Shown here piece after piece: positions 22,105 to 35,025 of a stretch of 37,575 nucleotides of DNA. Each line of letters starts with the position of its first letter. Within the stretch, counting starts at the first letter, position 1. Both the position numbers and the translations under genes were made by a program. The notes below the pieces were generated by a model. That model saw nothing but the letters and a program-made list of their open reading frames with translations, was not told the origin of the DNA and ran no database searches. This stretch comes from Pleurobrachia bachei (taxonomy: Eukaryota > Ctenophora > Tentaculata > Cydippida > Pleurobrachiidae), in assembly GCA_000695325.1 (NCBI GenBank), contig AVPN01000039.1:104811-142385 (forward strand), read 5' to 3'.

Positions 22105-22152
22105 ATTGTCTATAACGACAGGCTGATTCGCTATAAAGTCTGAATAGTCCAT
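22105..22152 (-). pseudogene. duplicated ACTR1 first exon without donor
   Basis: The same 16 codons ([16 protein letters not shown]) as 21046-21093, with the same upstream DNA, but the duplication junction replaces the donor GTAAGT by GTCCGA. A transcript starting here would read into the MCM7 fragment in another frame ([10 protein letters not shown]...). It also duplicates the likely ACTR1 promoter. Confidence 0.85.
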
Positions 22153-22721
22153 TGCTAAAAAACCAAGGTAAGAAGTTAGGGTGGCTGTATGTGGAACGGA
22201 AAAGCAAATTACACACACTCGGTGTGCTGCAGGGGTGCAATAGACATTGTGTGTGGAGAGAGGGGAGAGATGGGGGGAGAGAGAGAGTGTGTGTGTGAGA
22301 GAGAGAGAGTGGGTGAGAAAGAAACAATGGCCTGGTGAGACTATATAAATTAGACTCAATTTGTAGTTAATGTCAAATAGAGAATGGAGTAAACAAATAC
22401 AGTACTTGAGAGAAAATTTACTCAAATAGAACATTTTGGGGGTACAGTTAATTAATGGAGGGTGATTAAAAACTGGATAAAAAGATTAAAAGGAGCAACT
22501 CCTGTCACTGTGGTGTTGAAAAAGCAGTTCCATTTTGTTGTTGAGAATTTAACTCGTCCTTCGTCTCACTAGAAATACTGTAAAAACCTATAAATATTGC
22601 TAACTTGTGTATAAACTCTAGGCAGTAGAAGATTAAAAAGGTAGCACCAGGCTGCCAGGAAATATAATAATTATCATGTCATGTCATAGTTTGTCCAAAG
22701 TTTGAACTCCAAATTGAATCC

Positions 22722-25003
22722 TTAGTGGATAAAGGTAATTCTGGTACGGGCCGCATTGACGTGCCAAATGTTAAGCCTCTCATACTCATCAATGCACTCC
22801 CCGAACTGATCCGAGTTGAACCCTTTAGCAATACACCGACCCCTTGCATCATCATACTTCACAGTTGTGGCCCCATCCTTCTGGAGATCCCTGATAATCC
22901 CATAGATCAGATCAACAGGCCGGGTCCTCCTTGTCGTCTGTTCATCCTCAACCAGACTCGCCTTGCTCATCTCCATCAGCCTGTTAGCCTCATCTATATC
23001 GTCTCTCTCAACCACCTCAACAAACCGGAGTCTAGCCAGGGCAGTAGCTAACCGGAGAACCGCCAGGAGGTTCCTTGCAGAGGTGAAAGTAGCGTTCCTT
23101 GGGTCCTCTCTAGCGTTCTTTCGTAGTTCCACATAGGTAGCAACAATGTACTCGGTGAGATCTTCAGGGATGACTGGATCCCTCTTCTTACACGCCATGA
23201 TGTAGCGTTTCATCAACTCCGGGTCTAGGGGCTCAACCTCGCGAGGAGGGTGGGTGCTGTGTTGGTGGACATACGTGATGTGCTGAGCTAGTCTCAGATC
23301 AGTGTTGGCGTCAGGTTTGTCCCTGATCAGCCATAGGAGATCGAACCTTGAGAGGAGAGCAGCAGGTAGCTGGATGTTCTGTTCCACACTTTTCTTGGTG
23401 TTGTATCGACCGTAGGCGGGATTAGCAGCAGCAAGAATGGATACCCTCGCGTTTAGGGTAGTGAGGATCCCAGCCTTAGCGATCGAGATTGTCTGTTGTT
23501 CCATAACTTCGTGTATCGCGGTCCTGTCACCCTCATTCATCTTATCAAACTCATCAATGCAGCATATCCCCTGATCAGCTAGAACCAGGGCACCTCCTTC
23601 CAGGATCATTTCCCCTGTGATTGGATCCTTCATGACCGCAGCAGTGAGACCCACTCCCGTGCTACCCCTTCCTGTGGTGTACTGGCATCTCGGGGCTATA
23701 CGGTCTATGTAGCTGAGCAGCTGAGACTTAGCAACTCCAGGATCGCCCATCAGACAAATGTTTAGGTTACCCCTGATTTTCATGCCCTGAGTGTTCCTAT
23801 CAACACCCCCGACTAACAGGAGAAGGAGGGCCTTTTTCACATCCTCGTGCCCATAGATCTCAGGTGCAAGGGAGGCAGCTAGTTTATCGTAGAAGAGTGG
23901 CTCCTGGGCCAGCTCCCTGGCTTCTTCATCACTCAGACAATCCAGGGAGCTCTCCTCATATCCCTTCTTGATTCTGACAATGTGGTGAACCTGGAGGAAG
24001 GTATCGGACATGAGACCTCCCATCATGGCTCGGAACCCACTTCTCTGAACAGGCAGGAACACCCCCGTCACATTAACCCGATCTCCAGGCTGGCACTTCC
24101 TGGTATTCTCTCCCCTACACAGGAGACTCATGGACCGAGGAGTGTCCCCCACAGGAACCTGGTCACTATCCTCCTGGATCTTGACATCCTGAAACTTGAC
24201 AAACTTGCTTCCCCGGGTCTGGAGGTAGAGTCGTCCTCCGCTCTTGTTAGTCTGACACTCCTTACTGGGGCACATCTCAATAGGTGTAAAGTTGATGGGG
24301 CAATACCCAACCATACAGAGCGATGGTGTGACCAGTGTACACATCCAAGCGACTGTCATTGCAGGTTTTACCTCCGTCGCCCGGGTCACAGTACCCCTCA
24401 CTGTGACAAGAGTTCCAATCCGGTCTGCTGTAATCTGCCTAATGGAAAGTGGCTTCTGGTCGGAGGGAGGAACAAAGTTTAACTCGAACCTCCGGAGTAG
24501 CTCAGCTGGGTATTGGTTCCTCGGGTCTCTGATCTCATCACTGCCTCTGTTCTTGGCTTCCAGAAGCAGCCTGTGTTGGATATACACATCCAGGGAATCT
24601 TTCACCACTTCGTGTTGCTGGTAGTCTTGGAGGAGATCTGTCACTGACTCTGCTAGGATCTTCTGGTATCGGACAGTGTTTTCCATGATGTCCCTGGATA
24701 GCTCCTCGTCAAAGGTAGCCAGGTCATCGAGATCTACCTTCAGGGATACCTGGGAGAGAAGAAGGGGTGATAAAGGAGAAGGATAGGGTGATAAAAAGGT
24801 TGTTTACGTAAAGGTAAATCATTATCTACCAATTTGAATCAAGAGTTGTATCAAACAGTTGTGTGTACCTGGTCTCGGTGAGCAATGGATACTAGCTGGG
24901 TTCCGTATTTGTGTAGTTTGGAGCCTTTTCGGGGTCCTGGTACAGAGAACTCACTAAAGAACCTCTTACTCCGTTCCCCCACATCAGCATATACATCAGC
25001 CAT
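22722..25003 (-). CDS. MCM7: DNA replication licensing factor MCM7
   Basis: Two exons (25003-24869, 24749-22722) encode 720 aa, the usual MCM7 length. MCM7 is one of six AAA+ subunits of the MCM2-7 helicase that is loaded at origins and unwinds DNA in the nucleus. Features in order: the N-terminal [14 protein letters not shown]...DLDDL; the OB fold with [16 protein letters not shown]; a zinc-finger region followed by [16 protein letters not shown]; Walker [10 protein letters not shown]; the sensor and hairpin region [14 protein letters not shown]; Walker [10 protein letters not shown]; sensor 1 AAANP; and the arginine finger SRFDLLW. The first Cys pair of the zinc finger is absent as written, but the in-place complement of 24297-24347 gives TYTCDQCGSETYQPI, restoring CxxC. 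The frame stays open either way, so only comparison reveals the change. The last 145 codons are duplicated at 21669-22102. Confidence 0.97.
24297..24347 (-). other. in-place complemented tract in the MCM7 zinc finger
   Basis: About 50 nt. As given, the minus strand reads [16 protein letters not shown] without a stop. The in-place complement reads TYTCDQCGSETYQPI, the expected MCM7 zinc-finger segment, between VKPAMTVA and [12 protein letters not shown], with no change in length. Confidence 0.9.
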
Positions 25004-25441
25004 CGCTGTAGAGCTATTATACAGAGGGAGAGGAGGGGTTTATTATAGTCGTATTATTGGAGTAAAACACAGTTGGTTTTTCTACATTATTAACTATTGG
25101 ATTCAATGATTTTGAGAACTTAACAACCCAATATCAATCCGATCAAATGTTCGTATATCAAAGGGTCTAAAAACTGGATATAGATATGAAAAAACGTGAT
25201 AAAAAATAACAGAAACATGCAATTATATCAGAGATTTAACCAAACATAAGCTTTATAAACACTTCACTCAATCCCAACAATAAGCTAATTAATAAAATAA
25301 TGTACATAATCCTGCTTTAGAGTTAGTTTGTTTAGTAGAGATCTGATTTACCAATATAATGTTCTAAAACATCTACGCTGACTATTCCTCAAAATGTCGA
25401 TACTCGACTGTGTTCCTATTTATAGGGTCCCTGAATCTAAA
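25004..25441. other. short intergenic region MCM7 - ethanolamine kinase
   Basis: About 440 AT-rich bases between the MCM7 start codon and the ethanolamine-kinase stop on the same strand. It must hold the MCM7 promoter and the kinase 3' end. I see no distinct box. Confidence 0.4.
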
Positions 25442-26464
25442 TTAGATCAAATCAAAGAATTGTTCTTTTCGTTTGAAGTACTCTTCCAATTTCATTGCTG
25501 CGTAACCCGCAAAATCGAAATCAATTTCCGAGTTAATAGCCTGTACAATCGCCCAAATTCCCCACAGAAGGTGAGCACAACAGCTAAAGAAGTTAACCTC
25601 TCTAAACAGTTTTTCAACATCTTCATCTGTCACTGCCCCTAAACCCTTACATTTGTGTTTCTCCTCAAGATAGAACCTCAACCACCATCTCTGATACCCC
25701 TCGTCGGGGTAGAGATTGAAATCCACATTATCAACCCCCGCATACTCCGCAAAGTGATTCCCAATATCATACGCCAGGTAGTTGGGATCTCCGTACTCAT
25801 AATCGATGAATGAGATGCTGTTTTTGTGGACGTTGTAGATCACGTTACCTAGCAGCAGGTCGTTGTGACAGAACCCAACCTCTAGATCAGCACTCTGTAA
25901 CTTTCTGTTGATCTGCTGTAGCTCCTTCGATAACACAGATTTAGACTTGACAACCTTGAGGAGAGCAGTGAATTTTTCGGCAGTGAAGTAATCCGGGACG
26001 TTCCGTAGCCATTCGTTTAATTTGGGATAGTAGACAGGGTCGCTGTGTTGCGTTTCAGTCTTGCAGTGCATACGAGCGATAGTTGTGGCAATGATAGGTG
26101 CAATCTTAGGATCCCGAACTGAGTCTGTCGTGAGAACATCCCCATCGACATACCCGTAGAAGTATCCGTTATTGACGGTCATATAGACTGGTGTAGCGAA
26201 TCCCATCTTAGCCAGATTAACATGATTCCTCAACTCTTTCTTCCTGTCAATCAGGAGGTCGGTATTGTTACCATACATCCTCAGCAGCACCATATTCTCC
26301 ATTAGACCGTCCATGTCATCTTTATACCCGATCAACTTATTAGTAATACCCCCATCAAACTCCTTGTGTGATATGAGCAACCAGTCGGGTCGGAGACTAA
26401 CTATAATAGCCTTGCCATCTTCTATCGTGCTCACAATCGTGTTGGTGTATGGTACCCCGTCCAT
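25442..26464 (-). CDS. ETNK: ethanolamine kinase (choline/ethanolamine kinase family)
   Basis: One uninterrupted frame of 340 aa. The enzyme phosphorylates ethanolamine with ATP, the first step of the CDP-ethanolamine route to phosphatidylethanolamine, in the cytosol. Visible marks: FDGGITNKLIGYK (ATP loop), VLLRMYGNNTDLLIDR, the Brenner phosphotransferase motif GFCHNDLLLGNVIYN with its catalytic Asp, FIDYEYGDPNYLAYDIGNHF (choline-kinase motif with metal-binding Asp), NLYPDEGYQRWWLRFYL, and the C-terminal HLLWGIWAIVQA. ETNK is preferred over choline kinase because of the NKLIG, YGN and F-AEYAGVD pattern. An acceptor (tctgtatctag) one base before the ATG indicates a spliced leader. The first 52 codons and upstream DNA are duplicated at 27243-28176. 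Confidence 0.93.
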   Translation of the reverse strand: MDGVPYTNTIVSTIEDGKAIIVSLRPDWLLISHKEFDGGITNKLIGYKDDMDGLMENMVLLRMYGNNTDLLIDRKKELRNHVNLAKMGFATPVYMTVNNGYFYGYVDGDVLTTDSVRDPKIAPIIATTIARMHCKTETQHSDPVYYPKLNEWLRNVPDYFTAEKFTALLKVVKSKSVLSKELQQINRKLQSADLEVGFCHNDLLLGNVIYNVHKNSISFIDYEYGDPNYLAYDIGNHFAEYAGVDNVDFNLYPDEGYQRWWLRFYLEEKHKCKGLGAVTDEDVEKLFREVNFFSCCAHLLWGIWAIVQAINSEIDFDFAGYAAMKLEEYFKRKEQFFDLI

Positions 26465-28176
26465 CCTAGATACAGAGAGAGATTTAGAAAGGTATCATGG
26501 GGTTAGGCGGGCAGAGGGAGAGAGATTTAGAGGGAGAGGTATCATGGGGCTAGGAGGGTAAAGGAATGGAGGAGGGGGTTGAGAAATTCATCTACTGAGT
26601 AGAGAACTTGTACCCAGGACTGTAGTACTTCACAGCTGAGCGAGATGAGGGAGAGGGAGGAGGAGAGTTACACGATTGTTTGATCAAGTACACAGTTAAA
26701 ATCTGTCTGCTTTAGCATGCGAGAGAGAAAAAATGAGGAACTCGGTAAATACACCGCAGTGTTTTTTCAGTTTCTAGGACAAAAAACCGGTTTTCTCGAA
26801 ATTCAGTATAAGCTGTTCTTTGTTAGTAGGTTAAAATCTTCTGGTGATTATTATATGATAGCAATAAATTAATGGTGAATTAAAAAGAGTGAGGACAAAA
26901 AGAGAAAACCGTTAATAACACCTCTTCACACGCACGTCCTTTTAACAGTTTACACACATTTATTTACATATTTTACAGGTTTAGTATTTACATGTTTAAC
27001 TGAAAAAGTGTCTTTGTCTCTATAATAATGACGACCAGCCCAGATATTGTGTTTTTTTATTGGTGCGGCATTTTTCACCTCTTCGCATACCCCACGTGCA
27101 TAGCAAGATATTTCAATTACAGAATTTACACACAAGATAGAGAGAGCCTAACACACATAACAATTGCATGCATGAGGAGCGGAGGTCAAAACAAAATAAG
27201 AAAAGATCAGAGAAGGATAGTTTACTATTAGACCGCAGTAAGGTCCATGTCATCTTTATACCCGATCAACTTATTAGTAATACCCCCATCAAACTCCTTG
27301 TGTGATATGAGCAACCAGTCGGGTCGGAGACTAACTATAATAGCCTTGCCATCTTCTATCGTGCTCACAATCGTGTTGGTGTATGGTACCCCGTCCATCC
27401 TAGATACAGAGAGAGATTTAGAAAGGTATCATGGGGTTAGGCGGGCAGAGGGAGAGAGATTTAGAGGGAGAGGTATCATGGGGCTAGGAGGGTAAAGGAA
27501 TGGAGGAGGGGGTTGAGAAATTCATCTACTGAGTAGAGAACTTGTACCCAGGACTGTAGTACTTCACAGCTGAGCGAGATGAGGGAGAGGGAGGAGGAGA
27601 GTTACACGATTGTTTGATCAAGTACACAGTTAAAATCTGTCTGCTTTAGCATGCGAGAGAGAAAAAATGAGGAACTCGGTAAATACACCGCAGTGTTTTT
27701 TCAGTTTCTAGGACAAAAAACCGGTTTTCTCGAAATTCAGTATAAGCTGTTCTTTGTTAGTAGGTTAAAATCTTCTGGTGATTATTATATGATAGCAATA
27801 AATTAATGGTGAATTAAAAAGAGTGAGGACAAAAAGAGAAAACCGTTAATAACACCTCTTCACACGCACGTCCTTTTAACAGTTTACACACATTTATTTA
27901 CATATTTTACAGGTTTAGTATTTACATGTTTAACTGAAAAAGTGTCTTTGTCTCTATAATAATGACGACCAGCCCAGATATTGTGTTTTTTTATTGGTGC
28001 GGCATTTTTCACCTCTTCGCATACCCCACGTGCATAGCAAGATATTTCAATTACAGAATTTACACACAAGATAGAGAGAGCCTAACACACATAACAATTG
28101 CATGCATGAGGAGCGGAGGTCAAAACAAAATAAGAAAAGATCAGAGAAGGATAGTTTACTATTAGACCGCAGTAAG
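26309..28176. repeat. 934-bp tandem duplication of the ETNK 5' end and upstream DNA
   Basis: Copy 1 (26309-27242) and copy 2 (27243-28176) appear identical base for base. The unit starts in codon 52 of ETNK and extends about 780 bases upstream of its ATG. The junction has 2-3 bases of microhomology (GGT). The region upstream of the ATG carries purine-rich stretches but no other gene that I can support. Confidence 0.95.
27243..27398 (-). pseudogene. duplicated 5' fragment of ethanolamine kinase
   Basis: The first 52 codons of the kinase (MDGVPYTNT to GYKDDMD), cut at the duplication junction and running into upstream DNA of copy 1. It lacks the Brenner motif and cannot be active. Its duplicated upstream region could serve as a second promoter for the intact gene. 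Confidence 0.85.
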
Positions 28177-28198
28177 GTGGGGGAGGCTGGGGATAAAG

Positions 28199-30547
<2,349 letters not shown>

Positions 30548-30555
30548 TCTGTCTC

Positions 30556-30610
<55 letters not shown>

Positions 30611-31940
30611 GTCTCTCTCTCTGTCTCTCTCTCTGTCTCTCTCTCTGTCTCTCTCTCTGTCTCTCTCTCTGTCTCTCTCTCTGTCTCTCTCTCTGTCTCT
30701 CTCTCTGTCTCTCTCTCTGTCTCTCTCTCTGTCTCTCTCTCTGTCTCTCTCTCTGTCTCTCTCTCTGTCTCTCTCTCTGTCTCTCTCTCTGTCTCTCTCT
30801 CTGTCTCTCTCTCTGTCTCTCTCTCTGTCTCTCTCTCTGTCTCTCTCTCTGTCTCTCTCTCTGTCTCTCTCTCTGTCTCTCTCTCTGTCTCTCTCTCTGT
30901 CTCTCTCTCTGTCTCTCTCTCTGTCTCTCTCTCTGTCTCTCTCTCTGTCTCTCTCTCTGTCTCTCTCTCTGTCTCTCTCTCTGTCTCTCTCTCTGTCTCT
31001 CTCTCTGTCTCTCTCTCTGTCTCTCTCTCTGTCTCTCTCTCTGTCTCTCTCTCTGTCTCTCTCTCTGTCTCTCTCTCTGTCTCTCTCTCTGTCTCTCTCT
31101 CTGTCTCTCTCTCTGTCTCTCTCTCTGTCTCTCTCTCTGTCTCTCTCTCTGTCTCTCTCTCTGTCTCTCTCTCTGTCTCTCTCTCTGTCTCTCTCTCTGT
31201 CTCTCTCTCTGTCTCTCTCTCTGTCTCTCTCTCTGTCTCTCTCTCTGTCTCTCTCTCTGTCTCTCTCTCTGTCTCTCTCTCTGTCTCTCTCTCTGTCTCT
31301 CTCTCTGTCTCTCTCTCTGTCTCTCTCTCTGTCTCTCTCTCTGTCTCTCTCTCTGTCTCTCTCTCTGTCTCTCTCTCTGTCTCTCTCTCTGTCTCTCTCT
31401 CTGTCTCTCTCTCTGTCTCTCTCTCTGTCTCTCTCTCTGTCTCTCTCTCTGTCTCTCTCTCTGTCTCTCTCTCTGTCTCTCTCTCTGTCTCTCTCTCTGT
31501 CTCTCTCTCTGTCTCTCTCTCTGTCTCTCTCTCTGTCTCTCTCTCTGTCTCTCTCTCTGTCTCTCTCTCTGTCTCTCTCTCTGTCTCTCTCTCTGTCTCT
31601 CTCTCTGTCTCTCTCTCTGTCTCTCTCTCTGTCTCTCTCTCTGTCTCTCTCTCTGTCTCTCTCTCTGTCTCTCTCTCTGTCTCTCTCTCTGTCTCTCTCT
31701 CTGTCTCTCTCTCTGTCTCTCTCTCTGTCTCTCTCTCTGTCTCTCTCTCTGTCTCTCTCTCTGTCTCTCTCTCTGTCTCTCTCTCTGTCTCTCTCTCTGT
31801 CTCTCTCTCTGTCTCTCTCTCTGTCTCTCTCTCTGTCTCTCTCTCTGTCTCTCTCTCTGTCTCTCTCTCTGTCTCTCTCTCTGTCTCTCTCTCTGTCTCT
31901 CTCTCTGTCTCTCTCTCTGTCTCTCTCTCTCTCTCTCTCC
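30548..31940. repeat. near-perfect 12-bp minisatellite, about 110 units
   Basis: After a short (CT)n stretch, the unit GTCTCTCTCTCT repeats without a single change from about 30599 to 31920 (22 identical 60-base lines, about 110 units), then ends in (CT)n. The long Ser/Leu/Cys or Arg/Glu/Gln frames in it exist only because the repeat lacks stop codons in most frames. Confidence 0.97.
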
Positions 31941-33662
31941 CTCACCCATTTACTAAACGCCATTGCTCTCTGGCCCCCCTTCATCCTACCAGAAAAGATA
32001 ATTAGAGAGCAGCATTTCCCATTCTGCTTATACCATATTTTACCTAAGTATTGCTAGGCCTGCAATTTCCTGAAATGTGGGACAGAGAATAGGGATTTTC
32101 TTTTACGAAAGTGTCCTACGATTTTCGCGATTATATGAGATTGTGCGGCCCCTGTATTTGAGAATCAAAGGGAGGTCTCAGATCTTTTTTATCGGGAGAA
32201 ACAAAGAAATGAAATTCTGTACATTACACAACATACACAGACAGACAGACAAAATTGTCCCCAAGAATCAGCTCACGTTGCGTGAAATAAATTACTATCA
32301 TCAGGAGTAACTGTTTGTTATTTTTCTTTAAAAGAAAGAAATAAGAGTTAATCATCTTGAGCGTAAAAAACACCTCCCTCCCTCCCTCTCTCTATCTTCT
32401 CTCTGTAAACCTAGCTCTAAATACTGTGAATTAGATTTGAAAGCAGTGCTTCTTTCACCATCCATTCATCTCTCTCTCTCTATCTCTCTCTCTCTTGATG
32501 CACCTGTGTCCTACTCTGAATAAATCTTTTTATCTCTCCGCCAACCAACAAATTCTCTCACACACTATCACTCTCTCTCTCACAGCACTGTCTTTCACTC
32601 TCTTTCGGTCTCTAAATAACATATATGCTTCATGTCCACAGTTTTTCTCATTCTGTATTTCTATAAAAGAATGGAGACATTGGGTCCAAGATTAGCACTC
32701 GGTAAATCTTCACCAATAACACTTTTCTGCTGTATCCTTAATCCTTATTCTGCCATCCTCTCTCTCTGCTGGGTGTTTTTCTTTTTCAGCCTGAAAAAGG
32801 TATGAAGTCATTATAATGCTGTCTGTGTATCTCTCTCCCACCCTCCCCACACACACAACCGATACAAATGTTGAACAGTGTTCCGGTGGTGTATATTGAA
32901 TTTATAACACGGCCAGACTGTTTCAACCGGAATTAGAAAATGTGCAAACAACTTTGACACTGTGTATGGACATGAATTGCCAAGCTCGACCCTCTCTTCA
33001 CGCGCTCCGCCCAAATAATGTAGAAGAGGGTTAGAACTTGACATGGACAGTACGGACAGCAATGCTTACATTACAGCATAAAGATTGATCTTCTGAACAC
33101 CAGAGTGCATCAGCTCTTATAACATGTGAGCTGGGGGCAGGTCATGTCATTAAGAGGGGGGGGGCAGCTAATATTGCGACAAGCAGGGAGTCTAACAGAT
33201 GCATCAATGTTCAATGATGTGGGTTACCACATGATGTGGGTAACCCTCATGATTTAGGTGTATTAGGTTGTTTGTTACTTTTGGAAACTAAAATACCCGG
33301 ATATTGATGAATGAAAATCTGAGCAAAGATGAATCTAAGATGTTTCTAGACTCCTACCTTTCTTGATAGAAAGAGTAAAATGAGTTGAAAGAGTAATTAG
33401 TGATGAACGGAAGCTGGAAAATAATTGGTATATTACTTCCCGATTGTGTTACTGCGGACAATTAGCTGGGGTATGTGTAAACGGAACTACAGAGACACAC
33501 AGAGACAATTATGGGAGACGAATTGTCTCCGACTAACAACCTCCCTCGGCTAGACTTTGTTAGCGTGTGCTACAGTTTAGCTAAAAACACACAGAACAAC
33601 TCCAACTCACCCTATAACACTATATAACTCACCCTATATAACTGTGTGTGGATACAGCCAGC
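31941..33662. other. intergenic, CT-rich to AT-rich, no gene seen
   Basis: Contains short CT microsatellites (32470-32495, 32570-32582) and G-runs. Open frames are short, without splice context or recognisable protein composition. Confidence 0.45.
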
Positions 33663-33960
33663 TCACAGACTGTGTTCATCTATATCCAGTCCATCACTAA
33701 TCTTTCCGCCTTCAACGTCACTGTGCCATTGGTTCGTCAGGTCCTGCATCTTAGAATACGCTTCCTTTATTTCTTGCTTAGTAAACCTAGACAGAGAAAA
33801 AGGAGTGTGAATTGGAAATTAGGCTTCCTAGAAAAAAAAGGGAAGAGACCTTTTCTCTAAACCTAATATTCTGACCGCTGTCTTTGTACGCTATATTTCC
33901 CTTGCCATTGAACACCGTGTATGTAGTAAAGGGAGAGGACAAAATGAGAGGGCATTCCAT
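33663..33960 (-). CDS. 73-aa protein, two exons, unidentified
   Basis: Exon 1 (33960-33863, ATG GAA TGC) and exon 2 (33786-33663, acceptor ctctgtctag, stop TGA) join in phase 2 across a 76-base intron, donor AG|GTTTAG (weak). The protein starts MECPLILSSPFTTYTVFNG, followed by KGNIAYKDSGQNIR. Exon 2 begins FTKQEIKEAYSKMQDLTNQW and ends in an acidic tail, DGLDIDEHSL. The second half looks like an amphipathic helix. Mixed composition and matching phases support a real gene. I do not recognise the family. A divergent small frame starts about 200 bases away at 34167. Confidence 0.5.
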
Positions 33961-34166
33961 AGTAAAGAGAGTGGGGTAAAATTGTGGGTACACTATGATA
34001 TGCATTCTGGTCATTTAGAATCAGGGGGATAAGTGGTGTTTAGTAAGAAAGAACTTCCTGTGCGGGATGGGGGGCAAGATAAAGAGAAAAATGAAGCAGA
34101 GTCTCAAATCGTCTCAAATTGTTCTGCGTCTCCCCAAAATTACTGAATATATGAATTCCAATTTAG

Positions 34167-34322
34167 ATGGCAGATAAGACGGATTTGGAGGGGGTCAGAT
34201 TGTCTGTGAAGAGGCTCTTTGGGGGAGTCGAGTTCATTTCACAGCAACCTGCCAAAAAACAGGGAGGGGTGAAGATATATCAGAAGCCAGAGCCCAGAGG
34301 AGATAAAAAAACAGTAATGTGA
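34167..34322 (+). CDS. 51-aa protein or exon, unidentified
   Basis: Starts ATG (MADKTDLEGVRLSVKRLFGG) directly after an acceptor-like ccaatttag and ends KTVM and TGA. It continues VEFISQQPAKKQGGVKIYQK and PEPRGDKK, a basic, protein-like composition. A donor-like GTAATG sits near its end, so it may be a first coding exon rather than a complete protein. It is divergent from the 73-aa gene and may share a promoter with it. No family recognised. Confidence 0.4.
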   Translation: MADKTDLEGVRLSVKRLFGGVEFISQQPAKKQGGVKIYQKPEPRGDKKTVM

Positions 34323-34756
34323 TACCCTGTCTTCCTGAAAACACTATTTACCGTGTGCACACGATACCAGAAACACAAAGAGAAAACTCGGTTATCATGG
34401 ATGTGATACGCATGCTGTGTATGAATGTTGTTGAATCCAAGATCTACAGAAACAACCTCGGACTGAGCCGAGGTCGGTGACTTGGTTCCTACAAGTATTC
34501 TCTATCTATCTATCCTACAAGTATTATTGTGAGAAGTAGGTGAAGACCAAAGACCTTGGGAGTTGGGGCTGACCGGTTTAAAGGAGCCGATGGTATCTTG
34601 GGCTAATAAAGTGCAAATTAGGGGGCGGCTGGTGGCATACACAAAGTCACGCTGTCTACGATAATTGATTGAGAAGGGTCATACTTGCCAAGAACCGTCC
34701 GTCCTATATGTGATAGAAGGCACAACCACTCACAATCATATCGATTTGGGAAGAGC

Positions 34757-34838
34757 AATTTGAGGTGCAACGTGGCCCGTGCACCTCAAATTTGTATCTA
34801 GTTTAGCACGTGTACCATGCACGTGCCAAACTAGATAC
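34757..34838. repeat. two adjacent palindromes
   Basis: AATTTGAGGTGCA (34757-34769) pairs exactly with 34780-34792. Two bases on, GTATCTAGTTTAGCACGTG (34794-34812) pairs with 34820-34838, with one mismatch. The second carries CACGTG E-box cores in both arms. Confidence 0.85.
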
Positions 34839-34945
34839 GTTTATTGGACAACCTTGGCTGATCATAGAGAGAAGGATAGGGAGAGCTAGAAGGATAGGGA
34901 AAGATAGAGAAAGATAGAGAAAGATAGAGAAAGGTAGAGAAAGAG

Positions 34946-34950
34946 AGAGC

Positions 34951-35021
<71 letters not shown>
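34946..35021. repeat. (GA)n microsatellite
   Basis: About 75 bases of GA dinucleotides, preceded by degenerate AGATAGAGAA units (34860-34940). Confidence 0.92.

Positions 35022-35025
<4 letters not shown>

Larger units (their letters stand above)
21044..23155. repeat. 1.06-kb tandem duplication spanning ACTR1 exon 1 and the MCM7 3' end
   Basis: Copy 1 (21044-22102) and copy 2 (22103-23155) match except for a 4-base and a 2-base indel and about two base changes. The unit holds ACTR1 exon 1, about 575 bases upstream of it and the last 145 codons of MCM7. I see no junction microhomology. The intact MCM7 end lies in copy 2, and the functional ACTR1 exon 1 (with donor) lies in copy 1. Confidence 0.94.

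Noticed and set aside
23982-24482. Plus-strand 166-codon open frame opposite MCM7 with Cys-rich text
   Set aside because: It is the antisense shadow of MCM7. Its apparent CDQC arises because TGTGACCAGTGT reads the same backwards within the altered tract.
30599-31920. CRISPR-like array
   Set aside because: Units are 12 bp with no spacers, in an animal genome.
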